A stretch of 64,000 nt of DNA from the NCBI GenBank assembly GCA_017644045.1, contig JAEPMI010000010.1:310001-374000 (forward strand), given 5' to 3'. The notes below the pieces were generated by a model. That model was given only the letters and a program-made list of their open reading frames with translations. It was not told the origin of the DNA and did not search any database. Below are positions 10,961 through 19,027 of this stretch, piece after piece. Source of the DNA: Deltaproteobacteria bacterium (GTDB lineage: Bacteria; Myxococcota_A; Polyangia; Polyangiales; Houyiibacteriaceae). Positions within the stretch are counted from its first letter, which is position 1; each line of letters opens with the position of its first letter. The translations under genes were made by a program, and so were the position numbers.

Positions 10961-12358
10961 TCAGAACAGGTCGAGGATCTTCTTCACGGCCGACCCTCGG
11001 CGATAGAGCAGCCGCATCGCCTTGAGCCCGGCCTTGTAGGCGCGCTCGCCGTAGGGAAACCACACCGGCTCCCGCGGCACCGCAACGCGCTCGTGGCTGA
11101 TCTGGCCGAGGTGGCACATCTCGCGAAGCCCTTCGTCGCCGTGCACGTGCCCCCAGCCCATCCCCACCGGGCCGACCGGCGTCTCCGGTGTGCCGTACGC
11201 GCCGACCACGTTGTTCACCATGACGAGCCCCGCCGGGAGCGCCTCCGCCCAGGTGCGGCCGCGTTCCTTGTCCTTGGTGAACACGTACGCGGCCAGCCCA
11301 CGAGTCGCCCCCGCGGCCACGAGCTCGGACTCCGGCATCGGGTGGATCGGCAACACGAGCGGCGGCGGGCGTCGCGCGATGGTCGCGTCGAGCGGGCAAT
11401 CGGGGATCAGCACCGGGCCCGGCGGAGCGCCGAGCGCCCCGGGCGGCAGCTCCAACGGTTCCGCATGACGGGTGACGACATCGACCGCAGGGCCCGGATC
11501 GGACGCCACTCGGAGGCTCGCGATCTCCTCGTGCATGCGCGCCGTGAGCTCGGCTGCGATTCGCTCGTCCACGCAGACCCGCGCGACGCGAACGCAGGAA
11601 CGCCCACCGAGGTGGAAGGCGCCCCAGACCAACGCCTTCGCCGTGCGAGCGATGTCCGCGTCCGCCGCCACGATGGCGGGGGCGTGACCGCCGACGTGGA
11701 TCCGCGAAGGGATCAAGCGCTGGGCGGCGCGCACGGCGACCGCCCTCCCGGCGTCCTCGGAGCCGGTGAACGCGATGAAGTCGGGGTCCGCGTCGATGGC
11801 CGAATGAACGACGGGGGGGCCACCCTCGAGCACCTGCACGGCGTCGCCAAAGGGCTCCGCCGTGAGCTGGCGAAGCTCTCGCGCGATGGCTCCGCACTCG
11901 GCAGGGAGGGCGACCACCGCCGAGTTGCCGGCGGCCAGGGCAGTGACCACGTCGGCGAGCGGCAGCACGAAGGGCAAGACCTGCGGACCGACCACGAGCA
12001 CCACGCCGCGTGGGAGGTAGCGGGCGTACGCGCGGCGGTTCCGATAGAGACGCAGCGGGAGGTCGCGGGGAGCCAGGATGCGGGACGCTTCGCGGGCGTA
12101 GTGCCCGGCGAGGTCGGCGGCGACGAGCACCTCGTGCAGGAGCGCTTCCACCGCCGGCGAGCCGGTCACCTCCCCGAGGGTCTCGACCAGGGCTTCGGCT
12201 CGGTCGAGGATCGCGTCGCGAAGCTGATGGAGCCGCTCACCCCGTTCCGCGAAGTCTCGCGCGGCCCACTCGGGTTGGGCGGCGCGAGCGCGCTCGATGG
12301 CGTCGGCGCCGCGGGTGCGAGCGCGTGCGGGGTCGAGCGGGACGGTGTCCTCGCTCAC
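10961..12358 (-). CDS. Aldehyde dehydrogenase superfamily protein with altered active-site motifs
   Basis: 465 residues with the ALDH fold: an NAD-site FTGS motif (197-200) and the nucleophile region GGRSC with Cys255. Three other positions normally invariant in active NAD-dependent ALDHs differ. The PWN motif carrying the oxyanion-hole Asn is GPQVLP (124-129). The NAD-ribose Lys of the KPSE motif is Leu151 (ALPAE). The general-base Glu of the ExGG motif is His221 (HVGG). The gene may encode an enzyme with changed chemistry, for example an acyl- or thioester-handling one, or a non-catalytic homologue. It is intact, with no frameshift. The nearest minus-strand gene upstream starts more than 600 bp away, so it seems to stand alone. 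Confidence 0.85.
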   Translation of the reverse strand: MSEDTVPLDPARARTRGADAIERARAAQPEWAARDFAERGERLHQLRDAILDRAEALVETLGEVTGSPAVEALLHEVLVAADLAGHYAREASRILAPRDLPLRLYRNRRAYARYLPRGVVLVVGPQVLPFVLPLADVVTALAAGNSAVVALPAECGAIARELRQLTAEPFGDAVQVLEGGPPVVHSAIDADPDFIAFTGSEDAGRAVAVRAAQRLIPSRIHVGGHAPAIVAADADIARTAKALVWGAFHLGGRSCVRVARVCVDERIAAELTARMHEEIASLRVASDPGPAVDVVTRHAEPLELPPGALGAPPGPVLIPDCPLDATIARRPPPLVLPIHPMPESELVAAGATRGLAAYVFTKDKERGRTWAEALPAGLVMVNNVVGAYGTPETPVGPVGMGWGHVHGDEGLREMCHLGQISHERVAVPREPVWFPYGERAYKAGLKAMRLLYRRGSAVKKILDLF

Positions 12359-12444
12359 TGGAATCCCCTCGGCGCAGCTCGGCTGCGGCTCCGACTCGGG
12401 CGGGTCATGCGCGGCCGGAAATTACCACGCGCCCACCCCGGCGC

Positions 12445-12996
12445 TCAGAGGATGTAGTCCTTGAGGCGCTCGATGTCCTTGATGGCCTCGAGCTTGGCGA
12501 GACCGGCGGTCTCGACCTGACGCACGCGCTCACGGGTGAGGTTCATGATCTCACCCACCTCTTCGAGCGTGATGCCGCCGCGGTCAGCCACGTCCAGGGC
12601 GCAGGTTTCGGTCATCTCCCACACTTCGAGATCCGGGAAGTTCAACTTGATCGCTCCGCGCACCGGGTGGACGTCGATGAAAAGGTGATACTTGCAGCTG
12701 ACATACGGACAAGGACGCTCCATGTCCGCGCAAGCCTCACGGGTCTGTGGCTTCCAGTAGTTCGTCTCCGGGTAGAGGAGACGACCACGGTTCAGCTCGG
12801 TCTTGCTGAGGCGACGGATGGAAATCGTCCGGGCGCGAGCTCGCTCGCGGCGCTTCCGTCGGCGGCGTCGACGCGGCCGCGCCTTCTCGGCGGCCTGGGA
12901 GAGGCTCTCCACCTTCCCGCCCTGATCGTTGGCCGACTCGCCCATCGGCACAGCTGTTTCTTGCGGACGGATCACCGCCGCGGCTACTTCACTCAT
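12445..12996 (-). CDS. Sigma-70 region-4-like DNA-binding protein with four conserved-looking cysteines
   Basis: 183 residues from the ATG at 12996, preceded by a strong GGGAGGG ribosome site; the longer frame is not needed. A basic patch ([17 protein letters not shown]) lies around residues 40-57. A middle domain holds three clustered cysteines with spacing C-x6-C-x4-C (in [14 protein letters not shown]) and a fourth in TETCALD. The C-terminus is a helix-turn-helix of the sigma-factor region 4 type ([21 protein letters not shown]). Regions 2 and 3 of sigma factors are absent, so it is unlikely to act as a complete sigma factor. The cysteines could bind zinc or an iron-sulfur cluster (inference). 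The MerR-like gene lies 103 bp upstream on the same strand. Confidence 0.78.
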   Translation of the reverse strand: MSEVAAAVIRPQETAVPMGESANDQGGKVESLSQAAEKARPRRRRRRKRRERARARTISIRRLSKTELNRGRLLYPETNYWKPQTREACADMERPCPYVSCKYHLFIDVHPVRGAIKLNFPDLEVWEMTETCALDVADRGGITLEEVGEIMNLTRERVRQVETAGLAKLEAIKDIERLKDYIL

Positions 12997-13099
12997 GACA
13001 CCCTCCCACGAGAACTGATCTCGCAAAACTGTTGGTTTCGATCGCCGGATGTATGCCCATTGATTCCGGCAACGAATTGTGGAACTGGAGCCTGCGCCG

Positions 13100-13666
13100 T
13101 CAGACGGCGGCGCGTGCCATGCGGGCGCGCATCGTGAGATGGCGCTCGATGGCCTCGAGGCGACGCACGAGGTCGTCACCGACCTCACGCGCCTCACTCA
13201 TCGCGGTTCTCATCGACGAGCCCTCTCGGGCCGGTCGTGAGCTCATCGCCTCCTCCAGCGCGCCGTAGACGCGCTGGAGCTGACGACCGAGGGCTTCGAT
13301 GTCACCGCGAACGAAGAGGAAGTCCCGCTGGATCTCCTCCATGGTGAAGCCCTGGCTCATGAGACGGCGGATGTAGGCGAGCTGCCTCACCGTCGTCGGG
13401 GGGTAGAGGCCCTTGCTGCCTCGCTGCTTGCCCTGCCGCGCCACCCGGCGGCTTCGGGGGAGAAGTCCGAGCTGCACGTACTTCCGGAAGGTCGCTTCCG
13501 ACATCCGCTCGCCCTTCTCCACGAAGGCCTCGACCACCTGTTGGACCGAGAGGCCCTCCGGGTTGTCCTGCTCGATCGCCCCGAGCTCGGCCTCGGTGAA
13601 GGCGGAACCCGGCCCTGCCTTGCGGCTGGCGAGTACCCGACTTCTGTTTCCTTTCGAACTGGCCAT
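13100..13666 (-). CDS. MerR-like transcriptional regulator
   Basis: 188 residues from an ATG at 13666 with an AAGGA-type ribosome site. The central winged-helix region resembles MerR proteins: a first helix pair ([20 protein letters not shown]), then the MerR-like [13 protein letters not shown] recognition segment, a basic wing, and [26 protein letters not shown]. The C-terminal half is helical and probably dimerises; it has no cysteine or obvious ligand pocket. A perfect dyad (13729-13746) lies about 63 bp upstream of its start and is a good candidate for its own operator. It probably forms a regulatory pair with the sigma-like gene downstream. Confidence 0.75.
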   Translation of the reverse strand: MASSKGNRSRVLASRKAGPGSAFTEAELGAIEQDNPEGLSVQQVVEAFVEKGERMSEATFRKYVQLGLLPRSRRVARQGKQRGSKGLYPPTTVRQLAYIRRLMSQGFTMEEIQRDFLFVRGDIEALGRQLQRVYGALEEAMSSRPAREGSSMRTAMSEAREVGDDLVRRLEAIERHLTMRARMARAAV

Positions 13667-13728
13667 TTCCTTGACTGCGCGTGAATGTATTCCACTCAAA
13701 AGAAATGGGTCAACAAAAATGTGCAGGC

Positions 13729-13746
13729 TTTCCACACCTGTGGAAA
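13729..13746. promoter_or_regulatory. Operator-like dyad TTTCCACA-CC-TGTGGAAA
   Basis: Perfect 8-bp inverted repeat with a 2-bp centre, 63 bp upstream of the MerR-like gene start, in one of the few AT-rich patches of the window. MerR-family regulators bind such dyads, so autoregulation is plausible (inference). The half site also resembles a DnaA box at 7 of 9 positions, a weaker alternative. Confidence 0.5.
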
Positions 13747-13838
13747 ACCACGCACAAGTGACTGAAATCATGGGTGAAAGTACCGCTCACGGCCTGTGGG
13801 CTGGTGCAGAAAAGTTGGGCCGGAGCGCGCCTCATCGC

Positions 13839-13917
13839 GATCTCGAGGCGATCGGATCGATCGCTCGTATCATCGAAGGGGCGCCCGATCGGGCGGAGGG
13901 GATCGCGATCGATCCCC
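13839..13917. repeat. GATC-dense palindromic patch
   Basis: Eight GATC tetramers occur within 76 bp (first at 13839, last ending 13914). They overlap a perfect 14-bp palindrome CGCCCGATCGGGCG (13882-13895) and a hairpin GGGGATC/GATCCCC (13898-13917). It lies between the MerR-like gene and the Cys-rich lipoprotein gene. Function unknown; it could be a methylation-sensitive or protein-binding control region. Confidence 0.5.
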
Positions 13918-13963
13918 CCTCCCCCGCTTTGCGCCACTGTCAGCCGGCAGCCATGCTCGGCCC

Positions 13964-14221
13964 ATGCGCTGGCTCGCTCTCGCTCTGTTCCTGATCGGCT
14001 CTGCCTGCGGCGGCGACGTGCCTTTCGGCGAGCCCTGCCAGAGCCACGAGGCCTGCGCCGACGATGGACGCTGTGTCGAGGGCGTGGACGGGCCAGCCGC
14101 GGTGTGCACCAAGAGCTGCAGCGGCGACGACCGGTGCCCCGAAGGTTGGTCCTGCAGCGTGGCGACCGAGGACGGGCTCCTCGTCTGCCGCCGCGGCGCC
14201 GCGACCCCCTTCGGCTACTGA
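13964..14221 (+). CDS. Small Cys-rich secreted protein or lipoprotein
   Basis: 85 residues. The N-terminal hydrophobic signal MRWLALALFLIGSACGG has a Cys at the expected lipoprotein position, although the lipobox (GSAC) is not ideal. The mature part carries ten cysteines in a compact pattern (CQSHEACADDGRC, CTKSCSGDDRCPEGWSC), resembling the small disulfide-rich modules common in myxobacterial surface lipoproteins. No enzyme motif. Function unknown; it is probably held at the cell surface by disulfides. Confidence 0.65.
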   Translation: MRWLALALFLIGSACGGDVPFGEPCQSHEACADDGRCVEGVDGPAAVCTKSCSGDDRCPEGWSCSVATEDGLLVCRRGAATPFGY

Positions 14222-14274
14222 GAGCGGCTCGTCGTTGACGGGGCCGCGTCCGCCAGCGTAGATGGGCCCTGCCC

Positions 14275-15123
14275 ATGGACCCCCGCGCATGGCGACGCTT
14301 CCGGAAGAACAAGGGTGCCCTGGTGGGCGCCATCTTGGTCGCGCTCGTCACCGCGATGGCGCTCGTCGGCCCCTTCGTCGCGCCGCACGATCCGAACGAG
14401 CAGCGGCGAGAGCTCCTGCTCCGTGACGACGGCACGCCCGTCGCCCCGGGTGAGGTGGAGGGCTACACGCTGGGTGCGGACACGGTGGGGCGCGACGAGC
14501 TCTCCCGTCTCCTCCATGGCGGGATGATCTCGATGCAGGTCGCGTTCATGGCGACGCTCATCGCCGTCGTCCTGGGCCTCGGCGTCGGGGTGACCAGCGG
14601 CTACTTCGGCGGGCTCACGGATTCGATCGCGATGCGGACCGTCGACATCGTCCTCTCGATCCCCTTCCTGCTCATCGCGGTCACGATCCTACAAGTGGTG
14701 GAGGAGCCATCGCTCACCTCCCTCTACGTGCTCCTCGGCTTCCTCAGCTGGACCACGCTCGCGCGCATCACGCGGGCGAAGGTCATGCAGGTCCGGGAGC
14801 TCGAGTACGTGCAGGCCGCGCGTGCGCTGGGCGCGGGCGTGCCCCGGATCCTGCTGCGCCACGTGCTCCCGAACGTGATCGGTCCCGCCATCGTCATCGC
14901 GACGACCCTGGTCGCGCAGATGATCCTGGTGGAGTCCGCGATGTCCTACCTCGGCCTCGGGGTCCCCCCGCCCGACGCGAGCTGGGGCTCGATGCTCCGC
15001 GAGGGCGAGGAGATGCTCGCGCTGGCGCCGCGGCTGATGCTCTACCCCTCCACCCTCATCGTGATGGCGGTCTTCGGCTTCAACCTCCTCGGGGAAGGAC
15101 TGCGCGATGCGCTCGATCCGTAG
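14275..15123 (+). CDS. Peptide/nickel-type ABC transporter permease (DppC/OppC-like)
   Basis: 282 residues. The N-terminal helix (KGALVGAILVALVTAMALVG) and a periplasmic loop are followed by the five-helix BPD_transp_1 core. The EAA loop contacting the ATPase is visible as EYVQAARALGAGVPRILLRHVLPN. It is the inner-membrane channel half of a dipeptide/oligopeptide importer. It is followed by a triple-hairpin element, the binding lipoprotein and the second permease. No ATP-binding subunit is in this cluster. A TTGACG hexamer at 14235-14240 with a weak TAGATG at 14259 would place transcription only a few bases before the start codon; this is a weak promoter guess. Confidence 0.88.
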   Translation: MDPRAWRRFRKNKGALVGAILVALVTAMALVGPFVAPHDPNEQRRELLLRDDGTPVAPGEVEGYTLGADTVGRDELSRLLHGGMISMQVAFMATLIAVVLGLGVGVTSGYFGGLTDSIAMRTVDIVLSIPFLLIAVTILQVVEEPSLTSLYVLLGFLSWTTLARITRAKVMQVRELEYVQAARALGAGVPRILLRHVLPNVIGPAIVIATTLVAQMILVESAMSYLGLGVPPPDASWGSMLREGEEMLALAPRLMLYPSTLIVMAVFGFNLLGEGLRDALDP

Positions 15124-15216
15124 TTCCCTCGGGAGGTCTTCGAGAGACCTCCCCGCGTCGCGTCGGCGGAGCCGACGACTCGCTCCCCTCCAAACGGGCG
15201 GCCCTCCGGCCGCCTG
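15119..15216 (+). repeat. Triple-hairpin stop-codon-linked element, copy 1
   Basis: Starts at the CGTAG holding the DppC-like stop codon. Stem I is GGGAGGTCT/AGACCTCCC (15131-15153), stem II GTCGGC-GGA-GCCGAC (15162-15176), then linker GACTCGCTCCCCTCCAAAC and stem III GGCGGCC/GGCCGCC (15197-15214). It is the only copy lying between co-directional genes of a likely operon, upstream of the binding-protein gene. It could lower readthrough or protect the upstream messenger (inference). Confidence 0.8.
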
Positions 15217-15235
15217 TGCCCGCGCCCAGAGCGAG

Positions 15236-16876
15236 GTGGCGTTGCTGCTGCTTGCGTGCCTCATGGCCGGCTGTCCCGAAGCGCCGGATGGGCCGCGCTA
15301 CCGCGGCGCTGGCGCGGACTCGCGCCAGGGCGGCGGCACCGTGGTCATCCACCACGAGTCGGTCGTCGACACGCTGGACCCCCACAAAGGCTGGAACGAG
15401 CTGGCCACGATGGCCGTCCGGCTCTGCATGGACGGGCTGCTCGACTACGACCACGACGCCGAGCTGATCCCGAGCCTGGCCGTGGCGATGCCCGACGTCT
15501 CCGAGGACGGGAAGACCTTCCGCTTCCGACTGCGCGAAGGGGTCCGCTTCCACCCGAGCGAGGCGCTCCCCGAGGGCCGGGAGCTCACCGCCCACGACGT
15601 CGAGTGGTCGATCCGCCGGCTGCTGCACCCGGACACGGCGTCACAGGGCTCGGCCTTCTTCATGAAGATCGACGGCGCCGAAGCCTTCCACGCCGGGGAG
15701 AGTGAGGAGCTTCCAGGCCTGCGGGTCCTCGACGACCGCACCGTCGAGTTCGAGCTGACCGATGCCGACCAGACGTTCCTCAATGCCATGGCGATGCCCT
15801 TCGCCTACCCGGTCGCGCACGAGTACTTCGAGCACTTCGGCGCGGACGCCGGAAAGCACTGCGCGGGGGTCGGGCCCTACGTGCTCGAGTCCTGGGAGCG
15901 CGGCGTGCAGCTCGAGTACCGTCGCTTCGCCGACTACTGGAACGCCCAGCCGAGCCCGGAGCGCCTGATCTATCAGGAGAACCTCGACCGACGGGTCGCA
16001 TCACTCCGCTTCCGCAACGGGGGCCTCGCGGCCATTCACCGGCAGAACACGGCCGACGCCGCGTTCTACACGACGGCCGAGAAGTGGGAGCCCCATCGCG
16101 AGCTGCGTGTCCTCCCCTCGAGCTGGGGGGTGATCATGAACACCGAGGTCGCGCCCTTCGACAACGTGCACATCCGTCGCGCGGTGGCCTTCGCCATCGA
16201 CCGCCAGAGCTGGGCTCGGGCGCGGGGTGGCCGATTGCGACCCCTGGGCCAGCTGGTGCCGGAGAACGTCCCCGGCCACGTGCCGAACCTGGAGGGAGCC
16301 CACACCTTCGACCTCGAGCGCGCCCGCGAGGAAATGCGGCTCGCCGGCCACCCCGAGGGGCTGGACGAAGAGATCACGCTGGTGATGGGCGATGGTGACG
16401 TCAGCCGGATCTATGGCGAGCTGATCCAGTCGGACCTCCAGCGAATCGGGATCCAGGTGAAGCTGCGGATGCTCTCGTTCGCCGCGTTCCTGCAGGAGAC
16501 CGGGATCCGACACCGCGTGCAGATGCTCTTCAGCGGCTGGAACATGGACTTTCCCGATCCCGCCAACTTCTACGAGCCCCTCCTGCACAGCCGAGCCATC
16601 ACCGACGAGAACTCGCAGAACCGGGCCTTCTACTCGAACCCCGAGCTCGACACGCTGCTGGACGAAGCACGCGCCGAGACCGATGGAGCGAAGCGGCGCG
16701 CGATGTATCGCGAGGCCGCGAAAATCGTCGTCGAGGACGCGCCCTGGGCGTTCGTGTACTCACCGATGTTGCTCGAGGTCTGGCAGCCCTACGTGCGCGG
16801 CTACGTGCCCCACCCCGTCTGGAGCCAGGACTACCGCTCGATCTGGCTCGACCTGCCGCGGAGCCGAATCCAATGA
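15236..16876 (+). CDS. ABC transporter substrate-binding lipoprotein, family 5 (peptide type)
   Basis: 546 residues from a GTG at 15236, chosen because it begins directly with the lipoprotein signal (ALLLLACLMAGC, lipobox MAGC). The open frame extends upstream through the triple-hairpin element, which is not expected to be coding. The body is a family-5 extracellular solute-binding domain as in DppA/OppA: DTLDPHKGWNE near the start, a VRFRLREGVRFHP-like block, and a C-terminal EAAKIVVEDAPWAFVYSP block. It delivers peptides or similar solutes to the two flanking permeases. The stop overlaps the start of the DppB-like gene. Confidence 0.85.
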   Translation: MALLLLACLMAGCPEAPDGPRYRGAGADSRQGGGTVVIHHESVVDTLDPHKGWNELATMAVRLCMDGLLDYDHDAELIPSLAVAMPDVSEDGKTFRFRLREGVRFHPSEALPEGRELTAHDVEWSIRRLLHPDTASQGSAFFMKIDGAEAFHAGESEELPGLRVLDDRTVEFELTDADQTFLNAMAMPFAYPVAHEYFEHFGADAGKHCAGVGPYVLESWERGVQLEYRRFADYWNAQPSPERLIYQENLDRRVASLRFRNGGLAAIHRQNTADAAFYTTAEKWEPHRELRVLPSSWGVIMNTEVAPFDNVHIRRAVAFAIDRQSWARARGGRLRPLGQLVPENVPGHVPNLEGAHTFDLERAREEMRLAGHPEGLDEEITLVMGDGDVSRIYGELIQSDLQRIGIQVKLRMLSFAAFLQETGIRHRVQMLFSGWNMDFPDPANFYEPLLHSRAITDENSQNRAFYSNPELDTLLDEARAETDGAKRRAMYREAAKIVVEDAPWAFVYSPMLLEVWQPYVRGYVPHPVWSQDYRSIWLDLPRSRIQ

Positions 16877-17865
16877 TGGCCTACCTCGCACGCCGGGCGC
16901 TCTGGGGCGTCTTCGTGGTCACGGTGGTGGTCTCCATCGTCTTCGTCGTGGTCTTCGCGGTCGGGAACCCGGCGGCCACCTCGCTCGGACCGCGGGCGTC
17001 CGCCGAGCAGATCGCGGAGTTCGAAGCGCGCGAAGGGCTCGACCGCTCGCTACCGCGCCAGTTCGCCGGCTACCTGGGCGTCATGCCGTGCCTGCGGAAG
17101 GACTCGCGGAACTACGACGACGGCAACGGCTACTGTGGGCTGCTCCAGCTCGACTTCGGACAGAGCTATCGGCACAAGGAGCCGGTCTTCGACGTCATCG
17201 CCGCGCGCTTCCCACGGACGCTCCTGCTGGCGTTCATGACGCTCCTCTTCGAGCTGCTCATCGGCCTGACGCTCGGTGTCCTCGCAGCGACCCGCAAGGG
17301 CTCGCTCTTCGACACCGGCTTCATGGCGACCGCGTTCCTCGGCATCAGCCTGCCGACCTACGTGACCGGGCCGATCTTCCTGCTCGTCTTCGCGTTCCTC
17401 TACGGGTGGTTCCCGGTCGGCGGCTACGGCGTCGACTTCTGGGACCACGTCTATCACGCGGTACTGCCCGCCTTCACGCTCGCCATCGTGGGCGCCGCCA
17501 CCTACGCCCGGGTGATGCGCTCCGAGATGGTCGAGGCGCTGCGGAACGACTACATCCGCACCGCACGCGCCAAGGGCCTCAGCGGCAAGCGGGTCACCCT
17601 CCGCCACGCCTTCCGCAACGCGCTCCTGCCGGTCGTGACCATGGTCGGTCTCTCGATGGCCGTGCTCGTGAGCGGCGCGATCATCACCGAGCGGGTCTTC
17701 GCCTGGCCGGGCATGGGCAGCCTCGCCATCGAAGCGGTCCTCGCCGAAGACGCGCCCATCATCATGGGCGTCGTCCTGATGTTCAGCATCATCGTGCAGG
17801 TCGCGAACCTGCTCGCCGACCTCGCCGTCGCCGCGCTCGACCCGCGCATCCGCCTCGCTCGCTGA
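16873..17865 (+). CDS. Peptide/nickel-type ABC transporter permease (DppB/OppB-like)
   Basis: 330 residues; the ATG overlaps the preceding stop by 4 bp. A typical DppB N-terminal helix (WGVFVVTVVVSIVFVVVFAVG) precedes a long periplasmic loop and the BPD_transp_1 core. The EAA loop is visible as NDYIRTARAKGLSGKRVTLRH. It pairs with the DppC-like permease. The order permease C, binding protein, permease B differs from the usual A-B-C-D-F order, and ATPase genes must be elsewhere if the importer works. Confidence 0.88.
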   Translation: MMAYLARRALWGVFVVTVVVSIVFVVVFAVGNPAATSLGPRASAEQIAEFEAREGLDRSLPRQFAGYLGVMPCLRKDSRNYDDGNGYCGLLQLDFGQSYRHKEPVFDVIAARFPRTLLLAFMTLLFELLIGLTLGVLAATRKGSLFDTGFMATAFLGISLPTYVTGPIFLLVFAFLYGWFPVGGYGVDFWDHVYHAVLPAFTLAIVGAATYARVMRSEMVEALRNDYIRTARAKGLSGKRVTLRHAFRNALLPVVTMVGLSMAVLVSGAIITERVFAWPGMGSLAIEAVLAEDAPIIMGVVLMFSIIVQVANLLADLAVAALDPRIRLAR

Positions 17866-17983
17866 GCAGAAGGGCACTGCCAACGCACCGTTGGGAGATC
17901 CCCACGCCCTTCGTGGCCGACGGGTCAGTCGTCCACGGTTTCGGGGCATCGGCCGCGGCATGAACCTTGCTCACCCGCTCCGC

Positions 17984-18979
17984 ATGGCTGACACCATCGA
18001 GTACGAGGGCTTCGAGGAGACGCTGGTCGCCACGGCGAGCGAGCTGCTCGCCGCGGGGCACGTGGACGAGGCACTCGAAGCATGCGCGGCAGTGCTGCGG
18101 CGGAGCTCCGACGACGCTGCGGCGCTCGAGCTCTTCGCCCGAGCGGCCGAGCAGGCCGACCTGGACTCGTGGAGCGAGGGCGGGGCAAACGACACGTCGC
18201 AAGTTCGTCGTCTGCAGCTCCCGAGCGACCGGCGGGCCTATCGGCGTCGAGTGCTCCGCTTCATCGAGAACAAGCGCTACGAAGCCGCGCTCCTGTTGCT
18301 GACTCAAGGTCAGCGCCGCTTTCCGGAAGACGAAGCGATCGCCCGCAGCGTGTCGGTCGTGCGTGACCACCTCACCGCCCGCTATCGTCGTCGGCTCGAC
18401 CCGCTCTCCTCAGTCCCCGAGCGAGCCAGCGTGGGGTCCCCGCGACAGGACGACATCGCGACCATGCTGAGCTTCGTCGATGGCGAGACCACGTTCGAGG
18501 AACTGATCCATGCGTCCCCGAAGGACCGCTTCCACACGCTGCGCATGCTCCACCGACTGCTGCGGGAGGGCTACATCCGGATCCAGCGCGAGCCCGAGTA
18601 CGCGCCCACCGAGAGCCTCGCCCCCGACTCGATCATCGGCTCGTCGGATACGCTCAGCCTGACGGCGCTCTTGCTCGTGCGAACGGAGCTGGCGGCCCAC
18701 AGCGACCTGCCTGCGCCGCCGCCCGTCGGCGAAGACTCGCTGACCGAGCCGATCGACACGGACGCCGCCCGGCGACAGTTGGCGGCATCCGTGGTGCACG
18801 CTCCGACGCCGAAGCCGCGCCCAAAAAGGTCGCGGTGGGGTTCGGTCGCCACCGGGGTGATCGTGGTGCTCACCCTCGGGTTGGGCGCTGCTGCACTCGT
18901 GCACGGGAGCGGCGCCTCCGACGACGCGGAGGCAGAGAGCCCAGCGCCGTCGGTGGGATACGAGCCCGAGCCATACTGA
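17984..18979 (+). CDS. TPR-like protein with C-terminal membrane anchor
   Basis: 331 residues from ATG 17984 (an in-frame ATG at 17960 is possible). The N-terminal 150 residues look like tetratricopeptide-type helices (ASELLAAGHVDEALEACAAV; FIENKRYEAALLLLTQGQRR). A middle part (MLSFVDGETTFEELIHASPK) resembles the short helical modules that end many myxobacterial regulatory proteins. One transmembrane helix (VATGVIVVLTLGLGAAALVHG, about 295-316) lies near the C-terminus, so the bulk is probably cytoplasmic. Function unknown; the layout suggests a membrane-bound scaffold. Confidence 0.7.
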   Translation: MADTIEYEGFEETLVATASELLAAGHVDEALEACAAVLRRSSDDAAALELFARAAEQADLDSWSEGGANDTSQVRRLQLPSDRRAYRRRVLRFIENKRYEAALLLLTQGQRRFPEDEAIARSVSVVRDHLTARYRRRLDPLSSVPERASVGSPRQDDIATMLSFVDGETTFEELIHASPKDRFHTLRMLHRLLREGYIRIQREPEYAPTESLAPDSIIGSSDTLSLTALLLVRTELAAHSDLPAPPPVGEDSLTEPIDTDAARRQLAASVVHAPTPKPRPKRSRWGSVATGVIVVLTLGLGAAALVHGSGASDDAEAESPAPSVGYEPEPY

Positions 18980-19027
18980 GCGAACGAGCGTTGCACCGGG
19001 CGTCCGCCGCGGCTATCGCGAGGCGCC

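Noticed and set aside
13776-13795. ACCGCTCACGGCCTG, 14 of 15 match to one arm of the large palindrome
   Set aside because: Only a single arm, no second arm or inner blocks nearby; likely chance or too short to call a copy.
13729-13917. Possible replication origin (DnaA-like half sites plus GATC cluster)
   Set aside because: Neighbouring genes are not those of an origin, half sites match only 7 of 9 positions, and there is no AT-rich unwinding region of useful length.
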